NCBI GenBank assembly: GCA_018806915.1
Contig: JAGKQI010000087.1
Coordinates: 62,001 to 126,000, forward strand
Source of the DNA: Phytophthora colocasiae
Taxonomy: Eukaryota; Oomycota; Peronosporomycetes; Peronosporales; Peronosporaceae
DNA length: 64,000 nucleotides
Direction: 5' to 3'
Each line of letters begins with the position of its first letter. Position 1 is the first letter of the stretch. Both the position numbers and the translations under genes were made by a program. Positions 12,523-25,488 of the stretch are shown here, piece by piece. Under the pieces are notes generated by a model. That model did not search any database. It was not told where the DNA came from and saw nothing but the letters and a program-made list of their open reading frames with translations.

Positions 12523-12961
12523 GCACGTACGTGCTCCACGAAGTGAATTGAATACTGCTTCGGAATTGTCTTTCCTTGATCGTACCATAAAACCGGTACA
12601 ACTTCGTCGACTGGTTTATACTTCGGTTTGTAAGCGAAAGATACGGAGACCTTTAGGGAGGAGATGGTGCTGCAAACGAACATGATGGTCGACCCAGTTT
12701 TACTAAGGGTTAATTACCCTCCAAGATAGTACAGTAGTGTATCATGCGTGTAAGCTGTTTCCTCGTCGGCGATGTACATGTATGAATCTCGTTTTCGGCT
12801 GACGGCAGCCTGATCAGCTTCATGTTCAACCAGTGCAGCCATTCAAATGGTTCGTACGGTTGTAACTTGTCAAAAGGGAAGGGGTGAAGACCATCCGGTT
12901 CTTGTGTTTCATAAAAGTCGCAAAAACCCTTCTGCAAGGCGCCGCCACAAGTATACTTACT
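12523..12961. promoter_or_regulatory. Shared divergent promoter region of genes D and E
   Basis: The 439 bp between the starts of D and E must hold both promoters. Short open frames here are interrupted and show no similarity to the family. No specific element was recognised. Confidence 0.4.
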
Positions 12962-14568
12962 ATGCTGCTGCACGACGACGAGATGGAGGCGCTTGAGGCG
13001 GCGCTGTCCTTTGTAGATGGCTTCTCCCACGACGCGTCGGGGCACGGGGTGATACATCACGTCAGCGGAGGAGTCCTGGGTGCCTCTATGATGTCTACCT
13101 CCCACGCAACGACACCATCCAGCACCGAGATGACTGGAGGGGGCGGGGGAATCGTCGACGACGAGCTAGAGAGTTTATTACTGGAAGTGGGGCTGTCTGG
13201 CTCTCCGGGTGGCACTGAGGGGGTGAAGACGGAACCTGTCGCACTAGTAACCACCTCGAAGTCTGGCAGCCCGACCGATAGCGGCGCTATATCAGGTACA
13301 CCAGCTAGCAATGCTACGCAGACAAACACTGATAGCAGTGAACAGACTCGTCGAAGCTCTCGCGGTAACTCTCAGCAAGCTTTAAGTGGCAAGACGAAGA
13401 AGAGGGTGCGGCTGAACCCGAATCGAGCCCGAGACAACCGCAAGAATGAGCTGGCTTACCTGCGCAACAAAGTCATGCAAATGGAGGGACAACTCCAATC
13501 TCTTCGCCAACAATACATTGAAAACAAGGACTCAACGAATACAACGGCCACCGCACGGTCAATCATCGACACAGCAGGGATGCCACCAGTTTGGCGTGAT
13601 ATGGCTTCGACCCAGCAGCTACGACGAGAGAAGGCCGAACGTGAGAATGCGCGGCTAAAGCTGGTCCTTGAAAGTCAGATCAAGCTTGCTAAAAGCATGG
13701 AAGCGGTGATGCAGAGGCGAACACGCCAGCAAATGGCTGGTTTCAACGGTGTTGTGAGCGACGCTGTTGGTGGTGTTCAGGGATCCACGTGGGACTTGCT
13801 TCTCGACAAGGCTACGTATGACACGTTGCTGGCACGTGCAGAGGAGGCGTATCACGAGGTGGACGATGTACTCGCTGCGAACGGCCTCAAGTACTTGGAA
13901 ACAGCATGCACAAATGCGCAACTGCGTGAAGGTCCAGAAGGCATGTATGTAGACATTTTCACCAACAAGATGTTGCCGTTCGACTTTACCACGGCTGCTG
14001 AGGCCGTTTGGACCCAATTTCGAGGCAGCGAGAAGCACCGTGGGAATTTGTATGAAAATTTCTCCAAGGTAATTTGGATAACTTTGATTGTTGGTAACCA
14101 TTGCATCTGACAATGGTTGTGTGTTTTGTTTTGTAGGACGTCGAATCATCCTCTGATACCGTCGCAGAGATGTTTGCTATTGAGTTTATGGCGAATGACC
14201 TGGCTGCTGACTTCCGCGTGAAGCAGGTCGTGCGCCGCTATATCGAAGAAGATAGGCAGGTGGTAGTTTGGGTGTCCACTGCATCGGCACTCGAGAACTC
14301 CAAGTCACCTTTTGCCAGCTTTGGGTTCCGTGAGAAGGGCTATGTCATCAGCAAACGCGTGCGAGGGCGTGACGATTTCTCCATGTTCCAGACTTGCTGC
14401 CTGGTTTCACCTCAAATGTCCGAAGGAGGGTCGTTTGACCTGGCCACTGTAGGCACATTCACGGAGTTCGTCTTGGGTTTCATGTTTGCCCATATCACAT
14501 CCAACCAAGAGCTCATTGAGAACATGCTAATGGACCAGTCACTACGAGAGATGTCTTCCGGCACGTGA
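12962..14568 (+). CDS. bZIP/START-like protein, gene E
   Basis: Two exons, join(12962..14068, 14137..14568), with a 68-bp intron (GTAATT...TGTAG), give 512 residues. The start MLLHDDEMEALEAALSFVDG fits the family N-terminus; an in-frame upstream extension to 12884 looks non-coding. The divergent bZIP region is NPNRARDNRKNELAYLRNKV, the second helix is EKAERENARLKLVLESQIKL, and the START-like domain includes MYVDIFTNKMLPFDFTTAAE and DFRVKQVVRRYIEEDRQVVV. Closest relatives in the window are B and F. It lies head-to-tail with F, 145 bp downstream. Confidence 0.87.
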
Positions 14569-14713
14569 CGGGGTTTAAAGAGCTCGAATAGAAATGAACC
14601 TTGAATCTATAGGATATGTTAAGATGTCGTTGTGAACCCCTAATAATTGCCCTGTGTGGCATACGATTTGCTCCTTTGTTTGAGCATACATCACAAAAAA
14701 AAAATTGAGACCT

Positions 14714-16354
14714 ATGTCGCTCCTGCTTGGCGACGACGACGTGGAAGCCCTTGAAGCGGCGCTGTCATACGTGGACGCCCTCCCGCCGGCTCAATCAGCC
14801 CCGCTAGCACCACCACCGTCAGCCGTGGCAGTGTCTCCAGAGGACTTCGGAGCCAGGCGCGAGGGAGAGGTCCGACTAGACGCAGAGCTGGACCGACTAC
14901 TGTTGGAGACGCTCTCCTCTTCGTCCGAGCATGATAGTGATGCAACTTCAATCCCGCCAGCATCTACAGCGACAATGACAGCAACGACGATGCCATCAAC
15001 GCATGTCTTTCCATCACCTCTGCCACCGATGGCGACGAACATCGAGGCTCTCGACGTACCTGGCCAGAAAACTCGTCGTACTTCTAAAAGCTCGACAACT
15101 GCGTTGGCCAAAACTAAACGCCGCGTAAAGGTGAACCCGAACCGAGCGCGGGATGAACGCAAGCATGAGCTCGCGTACTTGAGGAACAAAGTCGAGCAAA
15201 TGGAGCTTGAGCTTGAAACGATGCGCTATCGACGGCGTGCTCGAGGAATCCGAAACGCTGAACCACCGCCACCTTCTTTAAACAGTAAATCCAAGGCGTT
15301 GGTCACGAGCTGTTCGAAATCTGCTATGTCATCTGCCAGGATGCCGTTCATCTGGAGAGACATCGCTACTCGTCAACAACAGCGACGAGAGAAATCCGAG
15401 CGCGAGAACGCGAGGCTGAAGATTGTTCTTGAGAGTCAGGTGAAACTGGCGAAAAGTATGGAGACTCTGCTGCAGAAGAGAGCTCGGCAACAGGTCTCTG
15501 GTTGTGCTGAGGTGGTTGGTGCCACCGGTGACTTGTCGTCGCAAGGATGTACACTAGACTTTTTGGTGGATAAAGACACTTACGAAGCACTCATCGCGAG
15601 TGTGGAGACCGCGTACGCTGAATTAGAGGCTGTGTTTGCCACCAACGGGTTGTTGGGTCTAGACACTCCTTGTAGAGATGCGCGGATGCGTGAAGGTGTC
15701 AGTGGGATGTATCTGGACGTGTTTGCCAACAAGGTGTTGCCATTCAGCTACGAAGCTGTCACTGCGGCCGTGTGGAATCATTTCAAGGGTAGCGAAAAGC
15801 ACCGTGGGGTCGTCTACGAGAACGCAACAAAGGTACGAACTGCATGTCATCATCGTGTTGGAGTGAATTTTCAGCTGATGATATATTTGCTGCGTTAGCA
15901 CCTCGAAACTTCGTCGGACACTATCCTGGAAGCTTTTACGATGGAATTTCTGGGCAAGACGACTACTGCAGACTTCCGCGTGAAGCAGGTGATCAGACGT
16001 TTTGTGGACGCGGACCGACAGGTCGTAGTCTGGGTATCAATTGGACATGCTTTGGATCCGAACAACTCGCCGTTTTCCAGCTTTGGCTTTGTGGATAAAG
16101 GTTACGTGGTGACGAGACGCCCCACCTCCATCACCCCAGGGCACGGAGATTTCACCGTTCTACAGATGTGCAGTCTAGTGTCGCCACAAATGGCTGCAGG
16201 TTGTCGTATCGACATGACGGCAGCAGGTGACTTCACCGAGTTTGTGCTAAATGTTGTTGCCGCCAACACCACGACCAGCCAGGAGCTTATCGAGAACGTG
16301 CTGCTTGACCAAGCGCTAAACAAGCGCCATGTCGAGACGAGTCTCGCTGCGTGA
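14714..16354 (+). CDS. bZIP/START-like protein, gene F
   Basis: Two exons, join(14714..15832, 15899..16354), with a 66-bp intron (GTACGA...GTTAG), give 524 residues. Translation starts at MSLLLGDDDVEALEAALSYV, just after an A-rich tract at 14695-14704. The family order is kept: acidic start, Ser/Thr-rich linker, VNPNRARDERKHELAYLRNK, charged helix SERENARLKIVLESQVKLAK, and START-like domain with MYLDVFANKVLPFSYEAVTA and DFRVKQVIRRFVDADRQVVV. It reads as a tandem duplicate of the E/B type. Nothing suggests it is broken. Confidence 0.87.
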
Positions 16355-16773
16355 GGACCACAACGGCAAACGTCGAACCAATGTCCGGCTACCAGTTTTC
16401 CTTAGAGCCTTGGTCCAAGATGGAGTTCTTTGGGACTGTGTATCCATCCAGCCTGAGCGGAATACTTAAACGCACATCTGAATAAACAATAAACGTTACA
16501 TGTATCCACAAATACGTACGCTTAGTACACGTTGCAACAAGAAGAAGAACATGTCTTCCGTCATGGTCGACCTTCAGCATTTTAGTCACGCTAACTCATC
16601 CTTGACACAGACCATCATTCTCCGTCACAATGAGATCGCAGGTTCTTGTGGTCCACAAGAAAAATCGCTCATCAAAACAACGTGATTGGAGTTTTCGAAT
16701 GATTAGGCTGTTGGGCATTGGACTTTCATAGCATTCCTCAAGTCGCAGTGCATCGAACAAGGCTGACAATATC

Positions 16774-18348
16774 ATGGCATTCCTGCTAGAGAGTGAACCG
16801 GACGAAACGTTGGCCGCTGCGTTGGCTTTCGTGGACGAGCAGCACAGGCCACTGGCTTTGCCGCAGCAAAGTGACGCGAACAAGGAACTCGAGCTCGAAC
16901 TCGATTTCAGCGACGATGGGCCCGAGCTCCCGTCTCTAGATGACTCGGAGGCCACTGATGTGCTGGATACTCTGAGCGTTGATATGTCTGTACTGACTGA
17001 TAAGGCGATCAAGAACATCAACTGGAGTGCTGCCATTCCCAACCCGAAGACCCTTTCTCAACGTCTCTTCAAGCACCACCAAGTGTTCCCTTGCCCAGTT
17101 CGGCAACCTGCAGCTCTTGCACCTCCAAATACCAAGCCAAGCCCTGTCGAAATAAAAAAGAAGAAAAAGGCATACGTGCGCAAGAAACCTTTGGGATATA
17201 ACCCGAACAAGGCGCGCGATGAGCGCAAACTGGAGCTGATTTACCTTCGCCAAACTGTCGCTGACATGGAGCTGGAATTGCAAAAGCTGCAGGAAATCAA
17301 GGGAGCCAACCAAGTCAACAATTCGGGATGTTTACCTGACTTGACTTCATCGTCCCATGCGGTAGCAACCAACAGCCACGCTGACCATTGCACTGATGAT
17401 GGAGTGCCCCGGGTATGGGAGAAGATGTGTGCGCGCCAACTAGAGCGTCGAGTGAAGTCGGAGCGAGAAAATGCTCGTCTTAAAATGGTGCTGGAGGGGC
17501 AGATCAAAATCGCCAAAAGTATGGAGCAGATCCTCAAAAAGCGGACGGTACTACGCGCGATGGAGTCCTGCGGCAGCAACAAGCGCACGAAGCACACGGA
17601 CCGCGTGCCACGATCGTCCAATCCTCGTGTCGATGCTAAAATCTTCGAAGCACTGCTGGCTGGTGTTGAGGCCTCATATCGTGAAGTTGATGCAGTATTC
17701 GAGGCCAATGGACTAGGTCGCACTGAAGCTCCTGAAAGCGATGCCCAGATGCGTGATGGCGTGAACGGAATGTACTTGGAGATCTTTGCCAACAAAATGC
17801 TCCCCTTCAGCATGTACTCCACGGGTGAGGCTGTGTGGCAGCACTTTAAAGGTACTGATATTCCCTACCGTTGGTATCACTCCAGGTCAGCTGGCTCGAT
17901 TGAATCGACGGAGGATACAATGGTAGAATGTTTTGGCATGGAAATGCACGATACGAAAAGCAACACCACAGCCGAGTTCAACGTCAAGCAGATCCTCCGT
18001 CGTTATGTGGAGGAAGATCGTGTCGTTGTTGTGTGGCGCTCGCATATCGACCCTCTTGAATTCTCCAATAAGCGATTTGCGGGTATTCATTTCCAGGAGA
18101 AGGGTTATGTGGTCATTAAGCCTCGCATTCGCAAAGATGACAATGCTGATGGCGATGACTTCACGCTGATCCAGACGTGCTACATCATTACCCCGGATCT
18201 GTCAGATCAATCTCTGAACGATGATGCTAAGACGGGTGCTCTGACTGAGTTCGTCATGAACTCCACAGCTGCCAACATTTCTGCCAGTAACGAGATGATT
18301 GAAAACGTACTGCTGGATCAGGCGTTGAAACAGAAGCGCCACAAGTAA
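16774..18348 (+). CDS. bZIP/START-like protein, gene G (intronless)
   Basis: One frame of 524 residues starting MAFLLESEPDETLAAALAFV. It carries a lysine-rich stretch (KKKKKAYVRKKPLGYNPNK) that could act as a nuclear localisation signal, then RARDERKLELIYLRQTVADM as bZIP-like region, the helix SERENARLKMVLEGQIKIAK, and a complete START-like domain (MYLEIFANKMLPFSMYSTGE, EFNVKQILRRYVEEDRVVVV, EKGYVVIKPR, NVLLDQALKQ). Like B it lacks both family introns. It converges with H, 143 bp apart. Confidence 0.88.
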   Translation: MAFLLESEPDETLAAALAFVDEQHRPLALPQQSDANKELELELDFSDDGPELPSLDDSEATDVLDTLSVDMSVLTDKAIKNINWSAAIPNPKTLSQRLFKHHQVFPCPVRQPAALAPPNTKPSPVEIKKKKKAYVRKKPLGYNPNKARDERKLELIYLRQTVADMELELQKLQEIKGANQVNNSGCLPDLTSSSHAVATNSHADHCTDDGVPRVWEKMCARQLERRVKSERENARLKMVLEGQIKIAKSMEQILKKRTVLRAMESCGSNKRTKHTDRVPRSSNPRVDAKIFEALLAGVEASYREVDAVFEANGLGRTEAPESDAQMRDGVNGMYLEIFANKMLPFSMYSTGEAVWQHFKGTDIPYRWYHSRSAGSIESTEDTMVECFGMEMHDTKSNTTAEFNVKQILRRYVEEDRVVVVWRSHIDPLEFSNKRFAGIHFQEKGYVVIKPRIRKDDNADGDDFTLIQTCYIITPDLSDQSLNDDAKTGALTEFVMNSTAANISASNEMIENVLLDQALKQKRHK

Positions 18349-18491
18349 CAGGTGACCTCCATTGTGCTACTTCCAACCGCTGTATATCGTGTCTGCTTCA
18401 TGTCGTGATGAAAAAAATAATTTCGTGCACCTTCAAACCCATCTAGCAAATATTTTTCAGAGAAATGTTAATCCACTGCATTTCCTAAAAA

Positions 18492-19837
18492 TCAGTCTGC
18501 AGAAGCTCCAACAGGGTCAACTTTTTCCAGTAGCACAGTTTGTTGAAACTGCAACACGTTGCGTAACTTTCCCCCGATCGCGTTCAGCACCACCTTCTCG
18601 ACGTAAGCAAAGTCCATCGGTAACACTGAAGATGTGTCCACGCGTTTTACCTGGAGTTGGTAGCAGCTTCGAACCAGGTTGGAAGGAGAGGGGGAAATGA
18701 TCGTCCAGTGATGGTCTTCAAATTGAAGACCACCTGTCGGAAGAAACCACGTCGTAGTCCCCACCAGGACGATTTGATTCCCTTCTTCATACTTGCGAAC
18801 GATATTTACGCCATCGAGGTTCAGGAGTAGGTTGTTTCCATCCGGAAGGGAAGCCATGCAATTTCTTTCAAGTGAATTCGGATTACTACATCGAACCTGT
18901 TAAGACAATGGAGATCGATGTGAGTTGTTGGTATAATCCATGGGTGGGGCAACTTACAAAGCGGAAGGACTTTTGGGTATCCTTGTTTTTCTTGGTTGTG
19001 ATGTGGTGCCACAGATATTCCGCCGCTTTATGCATTGGGCATGCCAAAGGTGTAATTGATGTCGTCTCCACGCAGGTTCCGCCAGACTTGTGAGTTTTGT
19101 TCTGGCTTCTGCAGGTGATAGAGGCGTCCTTCTCCATGATTGGAAGCACTTTGTCTGCTTCTAAGCGCAGTTTCCCCAGACTGCCTGACAACTCTGCCAA
19201 AATGGCATCGCTAAAGTCAAGGGGCTGCAGACGGCGATCCGAGATGCCTTGTACATTGAACACGAAGTCCATCCCCTGTAATTGGCATAGAAATTGATCC
19301 AGCATTCAACAATTAGTACAGTCTAGGTTGAGCAGGCCAGCAGGTGCTTCGTACCTCGAGCAGATTCTTTCGTCCGAGTATCTTGTAAATGGAAGCATTC
19401 ACCTTGATTTGATTTGCCATGATCATCTTTAGTTCCCGGTTGGTGCGCTCTGCACGTTCACGCCCTTCGCTCTCAACCATGGCGAGACTGCGCCACGCAT
19501 TGAGCTTTTTATCCGTCGAAGAGTGTATTCCGATTTGGCTAAGCCGAGAAAGCTGCAACTGCTGTAACTGAGCGTTTAGTTGTTGTGCTTCTTCCACTAG
19601 AGCTTTCAATTCTGCCTTTTTACGACGCTGGAGACTCGTTGTGTACCTCACGGGTCCTTCTTTCCGCCTTCGATCCTTCTTCGTCTTCAGTTGCGGCTGT
19701 TGTTGAGCAGAAACTTTAGCAACGGGATTGAGACCACGCTCATTTTCCAATGATGCAGAAGAACTGGAATCGCTTTCATTGCTGTCGATGGAAACCAAAA
19801 ACGTAAGCACTTCAGACAGTGTAGTTGCTTCGTCCAT
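18492..19837 (-). CDS. bZIP/START-like protein, gene H (shorter subfamily)
   Basis: Three exons, complement(18492..18896, 18958..19275, 19355..19837), with introns of 61 and 79 bp, give 401 residues. It starts MDEATTLSEVLTFLVS. The basic region YTTSLQRRKKAELKALVEEA is followed by a Gln/Leu zipper (LNAQLQQLQL), then the charged segment EGRERAERTNRELKMIMANQ, then a START-like domain ending NVLQFQQTVLLEKVDP. The subfamily is shorter than A-G and includes X and I. The basic region lacks the canonical Asn-x7-Arg spacing. Both introns sit at family positions. Confidence 0.8.
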
Positions 19838-20222
19838 ATTGGAGGGGATATTCTGTCGTCTCTGGCGCGACCAGGAGGGTGTTCCAAGTTGGACAAGTTC
19901 ACCCGATTGGCTGAGTGGCCGACAAGATTATGAACCTCAAATGTTGACGCGGATCGCATGTTGTACACGGTCCATGTACCTAAATATTGGAACAAGGTCA
20001 TTTTTTTCTCGTCTGCTGGAAAAAGTTCACAACTAATTCTGTTGCCGGCGCTGCGTATGTCAAGAACTTTTTATTAGGCTAGTTTACACGAAAATCCTCA
20101 TTGAGAAGCAACTTACCTCTCTTTCTCCTGCCAGAAACAAAATCAAGTATTTTTTCGAAGTTCAACGCTAAGCGTCAGAAAATAATTTGCAGTGCCGGCA
20201 ACAGAATCAACTGTAAACCTCA

Positions 20223-20521
20223 TGTAGTGTGTCTGCAGGGATTGAAGACACTCGAGGGGAGTCGGCGAACTCCCTAAAACTGTTGCCGAAGTCTATTTGG
20301 TAAATTGACAAGTGAGGTCTAGTGCTATTCTACATCTACCCGGTGCCGGAGGCATTATGGCCAACGGTTGGACACGGTGAGTGTCATCATTGTTGCCGTT
20401 ACGGTCACTGCTCGTCATCGATGTTGTCGATACACAGATCTTACAGGAATTGCTGTCAACATTGATTCCGTTACAGAGCTGTAGCTGGTACGGGCTGGCT
20501 GTATGCTTTGGCTGCGCTACA
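20223..20521 (-). repeat. 3' LTR of gypsy element 1
   Basis: A 299-bp LTR matching 25489-25787 with very few differences, for example A/G within the CTCCCTAAAAC/CTCCCTGAAAC segment. Few differences imply a fairly recent insertion. Confidence 0.85.
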
Positions 20522-20833
20522 CTGCCCCTCCAAGCCTGGTCCAGCTAGAGCTGTGTGGAATAACACGACTATTGAAAGTTTGCATGTTTATGACACTTAT
20601 GTGTGAGTGATAGTCCATGTACCCATGTGCCTGACTATGTAACAAGTGTTACAGGTGCAACGTATTGAAGTTGATTATGACTAATTGTTTTGTGGTCAAT
20701 AATGCACGGATTGGACTGGGAGTTGGTGCATTATACTTGCACGTATGTTGGCTACATGGTAGCAAATATGCATTGTGCATACAAGAAAATTGAATATTTT
20801 GGAAAAACTACTGAAGTTTTTGGATTGAAAATT

Positions 20834-23800
20834 TTACTGGAGATTCTTCCAGTACTTTTGTACCTTCGCATCTTGTTTTTGGATGTACTGATCTAGCAAA
20901 ACCTTGACTTCTTTGGCTAGGGAAGTCAGGGGTTCCCACGAATCTTCTACAGACTCTAGGCCTTTCCAGCCGACAAGAACATCATAGTCTTTGATAGATG
21001 TGTTCCACCGATGCTTTTTCAGCGTTGAGATGGCCAGTATGACGCCTTGGGCGGCTACATGCTCGAGGATCTCCTCATTCACATCCAGACTACTGTCTGT
21101 GTAGAACTTTAGACGAGACGGGTGGACATCTAGTTCGTCTCCCGAGACTAGATGTCGTACTCAAAAGGAGTGGGAGTCCGCACGGACGACTTTGTAGGGC
21201 CCTTGCCAGGTAACCAGCAGCTTGCTACCTTTTTTCTCATCCACACGAGAGCGGAGGACGTAGTCCCCCACGTCAAAGTTGACGGTGGTCTCGCCGCGAT
21301 CTCTCTTCTTGTTCAGGAGGCGCTGTTTTAGCCGTTGGTCAGCTACAGGTCGATGCATAGCCCGTAAGCTGTCACGCAATGTAGCCAAGTGCGTAGCGAT
21401 AGCCTCTGTGGTCGTAGGGACTTTGATCAACTTCTTCTGGCTGGCGTCGTAGAACTCAGAGAGGGGTGACGGACACGGCAAACCGGTGAAAAGCTCGGTA
21501 GGAGCCTTGTTGCCGAGAGATGGCACGGCAGTGTGGTTGATGCTGGATTGAACCAACGGAATCAAATATACCCAGTCCTTGGTACAGATCTTATAGTCGA
21601 GGATCAAAGCCCGGAGAACTTGGAGGATGTCGCAGTTGACGCGTTCGATCGACCCATTGATCCACGGGCTATAGGCAATAGTAAAATTCTGGTGACTTTT
21701 TAGTCGCCGCGAAAGTTCAGCGACCACCTCGTTCTTGAAGTGAGTGCCGTTGTCACTGACCCAGATAGGAGGTACACCAAAACGACTATGCCAGTCGAGG
21801 ATAGCGGACGTCGCCACAGCGCTGTCGGCGGTGTCACAGACTACAAGCTCGCAGAAATGTGTGGCGTGGTCTTTCAGGACTAGAAGATATTTGTCATCAC
21901 CGAAAGATTCGCCCACGAATAGAAAATCCCAATGGAGAACGCCGTTTCGCTCGTCACACTCAATGGTCTCACCCCACGGACGTCGGACAATTCGACCGCC
22001 TTTCACGTGCGGGCACAGTAGGCAGCCTGAAACGAAAGCGTGTACGACGCGATGAATGTCGGCTATATGAAACAAACGACGTAGGTGGTTCACCATTGCT
22101 TGTTCGCCTCGATGTCCTTGTGCACCACAGTGTGCGATTACACAGAGCCTTCGAGTCAAATCCACACACGCTTTTGGAATCCACAGGCGACTGTTAAGTC
22201 GCAGAGCATTGTCAGGTCCTTTGGTGGCTCCATGTGGCGCTTGGTGCTTACGCTGTGCTGCCACGATCTCCTCCATCGAGGGCCAAACGAATCCTTCATC
22301 GTCGAGTGGACGTAGAATGTTTGAAACTCTTGGCTTCGTAGCTGCTTTCTTAGATTTTCCCAAACTCCGAGTAAAACGCTTCAACCGCACTACAGTTCTT
22401 GGTTGACCAGCCCACCTCGACAGCATATCCGCCCAAACGTTGGAAGTTCCGTCGACGTGCTCGATCACATACCGGTTCGACATTAGCTTTAACGCCCACC
22501 GCAACAGCTTTCCTCGGATGTGCTTCTTGACGCTGGTGTGCGGCGCGAAAACGTGAATCAAGTTACGATGGTCGCAGAATAGTCGGAACGGACGTGCACG
22601 CAACAGTAGGTAGTCCAACTTATCGCATGCCACCACTATTGGATAAGCTTCCTTCTCAATCACTGTCCAGTTTAGCTGCGCGCCACGGAAAGTCCCACTC
22701 AGACATGTCAACAATTTGTGTTGTTGAGTAGTCACGTCGGTCTTAGCATCGAAGTCTCGCACCTGGGTGACAACGACCGCGAATCCGGTATCTGACGCAT
22801 CGGTAAAGACACAAGTCGTTGCCTCGTCATCTGGTAACGCCAACGTAGCAGAAGTAGCTATCAACTCCTTGGCATGGTCGTATGCAGCCTTCTCTTCAGC
22901 CGACAGCTCAACCGAAATGCCAGATGCGACGCGCTTTGTGCGTTTACCATTACTCAGTAGTTCATCCAGTCGCTGTTGCAGCGGATCTACCGCACGTGCA
23001 TAGTCCACGATAGATTCCCTCATCCAGTTTGAGGCACAAAGGAACTGCTGTAATTGACCAGCAGTGGTCGGGTATGGCATCGAACGGAGTGTATCTATCC
23101 GCTCTGGGTCATGGGCAATACCGGCAGAAGAAATGACACGACCACACCACTTGACCGTCTGCTGATACAAACTGGACTTCTTTGCACTGAGCTTAAATCC
23201 ATACTTGGCGACGAGGTCAAGAAAACACTCAAGTTTCGTCACATAGGTGTCTACGTCGTCGGCGAACAACAATAGATCGTCGATCCAGACGACAATAAAC
23301 TCATACAGTAATGGCTCGAAACACTTCTCCATCACTTGCTGAAAATGAACGGCAGCGTCGCAACATCCTTGAGGTACCCGCCTTGGCGTGTATATCTTCG
23401 AGTCGGTGATGTAGGACATCAACTCTTGGCTCAGGATGTGCAATGGAAGCTGCCAGAACCCTTTCAGCATGTCGAACAAACCATAGTGATTCTTGCCTTT
23501 CGTACACTCCAATAGAGTCCGCATGTGCGGCATGGTACTGATCAGTGCTTCTATGAGGTCATTCACTAACCGGTAGTCACATGTCTGGCGGTATTCATCC
23601 ACATTCATGCCAGCTTTGCGAACTGGGAGCACTGGGCTCGCCCAGCGACTGTTTGGGTTTTCATATACCCATCCAAGCTTCACCAACTGTGCATTAAACT
23701 CGCGGAGATACTTGCGAACAGCAGGTGGATACTGTCTCGGTTTGCACTTAATCGACCTCGCACCTTCCTTCAGCTTTATTTCTAGCGGGTCGACCTTCGC

Positions 23801-25453
23801 AGGCGGATCATTTTCCAATGTCAAACGCCACACGTCATGCTTCAATACAATAGCGCGAAGTTTCGACTCTAAATGACGAGGGAAACCATGTCCCAAAGCT
23901 GCTTGCACCATCTTCTCAATTGCAGCTCTCAAATCTGCGTCAGAGATACTTGAGTCTGCTTCAACTAATTCGTTGTCGAAATCATCGGAATCTCCTTCCG
24001 TATCTTCTGTTCGTTCTGCCAATTGCTCCAGCTGTCGATCAATGTCGATCCCCAAAGCTTTCAACAGGTCCTGGCCCATTATGAACTCAGGTTCATCATC
24101 GTCGATCACTAGGCACTCTACTGGCTTGTGAAGGGCGACGGGACCGGCCGCCGTGTTCAACAGCACACGAAGATGTACTGCATCGGTGCAAGTGATTTCA
24201 TGTTTTGCCACTGTAATGTTCACAATCGGAGTGTCCAAACGGGCCACCGTGATAGCAGGGTCACGTCGCTGTAGCTCTTTGACATGCTTCCTACTGATAG
24301 CCGTGCGGTCGGCACCAGTATCAGCACAGTACGGCAATTGCAGAACGTCATTCAGCGTTACAGTTTTTTCCTCTGAAGGAATGCACTCGCGTAGACGCTT
24401 GAGACGGGCGACGTCCTTCTTGTTACCGTTTCCACGCTGAGCACGTAGTGTGCGACGAATTTCCGACTTTTCATCATCAGTAGCTTTGGTACACTCGGAT
24501 AGCCAATGCATGCCTTCGCAGTGTGGGCAGGGCTTTGGCGGCACCTTCGGACGGTCCATCGTTTTCTTAACGGGCTGTCCCGCGCTGACGGTACGGTCGC
24601 TACTACCAGAAGAAGCTTTCTTGGCCGTCTTGTTCGGCCTCGATGAGGATTGGCTTTTGGAGTCAACCTCACCGCGCTCGCGCTTTTCACGTCGTTGTCT
24701 CTGGAAAACCTTGTCATGCTCCAAAGCTTTCTCCAGGATCAAGTCATGAAGAACCACTTCATCTTCCTTCGCTTTGCGTGCTTGGAAACGAACAGTCCTC
24801 TCAATATCATCACGTAGAGCTTGTGGCTCCAATGAGGCGATCAAAATGCGACAGAGTTGTTTTTTTCCAGTGTCATCGTCAAAAAAGATTCCCCAGCCAT
24901 TGTCTTCGATGATGTCATGGCAGGTCTTGAAGTACTGGATCACTCGCTCGCTAACGTCCGTCTCTTTCAAGTTCATGCGCAGTTTATTACGCATTTCGTA
25001 GTCGATGTCCGGAACGTTGTTGTTTTTCACACTTGCGATGATTCGGTCCACCTCAGCCATGATATGGTCATCGGTGACTTCATCGATCGAAATGTGCCAT
25101 CTCAAACGGCACCATAAACGCAGAAGTCCTTGGTCAAACGTGGTCTTGACAGGCACAATCACATCATTGGCACCATCTTTTGCACGAGCCCTAGCCGTTT
25201 CTTCGTAGTCCCGACGGTCCTTACGCCATTGCACCAACGAAGCATGCGAAGTGCTCGAGATTTTAGGCGGTAGGAGTGGCGTGAACAACGGAGTTGAGGC
25301 AAACGCATCACCAGTCAACCCGTTATCGCTGTTTCGAGTCGCAGTACGAGTACCATCAGCGTTGGCAGGTCGCGGGTTCAATCGTGAACTCGATCGAACA
25401 CTCGAATCGCCACTTCCGGTAGACGTCTTGTTGCTTGGGCGCGTGGTAGTCAT
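20834..25453 (-). pseudogene. gag-pol of gypsy element 1, one in-frame stop before chromodomain
   Basis: A 1430-residue frame (21161-25453) encodes gag (coiled, charged, with CPHCEGMHWLSEC), protease (CADTGADRTAIS), reverse transcriptase (catalytic VVWIDDLLLFA, with Trp in place of the usual Tyr), RNase H (CVFTDASDTGFAV) and integrase (zinc-binding region, WVSDNGTHFKN, NGSIERVN). A TGA at 21161-21163 stops it. The same frame continues through a chromodomain (DYDVLVGWKGLESVEDSWEP, about 20834-21082). Gag and pol share a single frame, unlike gypsy element 2. The stop could be a CGA-to-TGA change. Confidence 0.85.
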
Positions 25454-25488
25454 GGTCTTGGTTGCAGATACTCTGCTAAAGATATCTT

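Noticed and set aside
12020..12685. A 221-codon Ser/Cys-rich frame on the plus strand
   Set aside because: It is the antisense shadow of exon 1 of gene D, rich in residues expected from reversed Glu/Gln/Ala codons.
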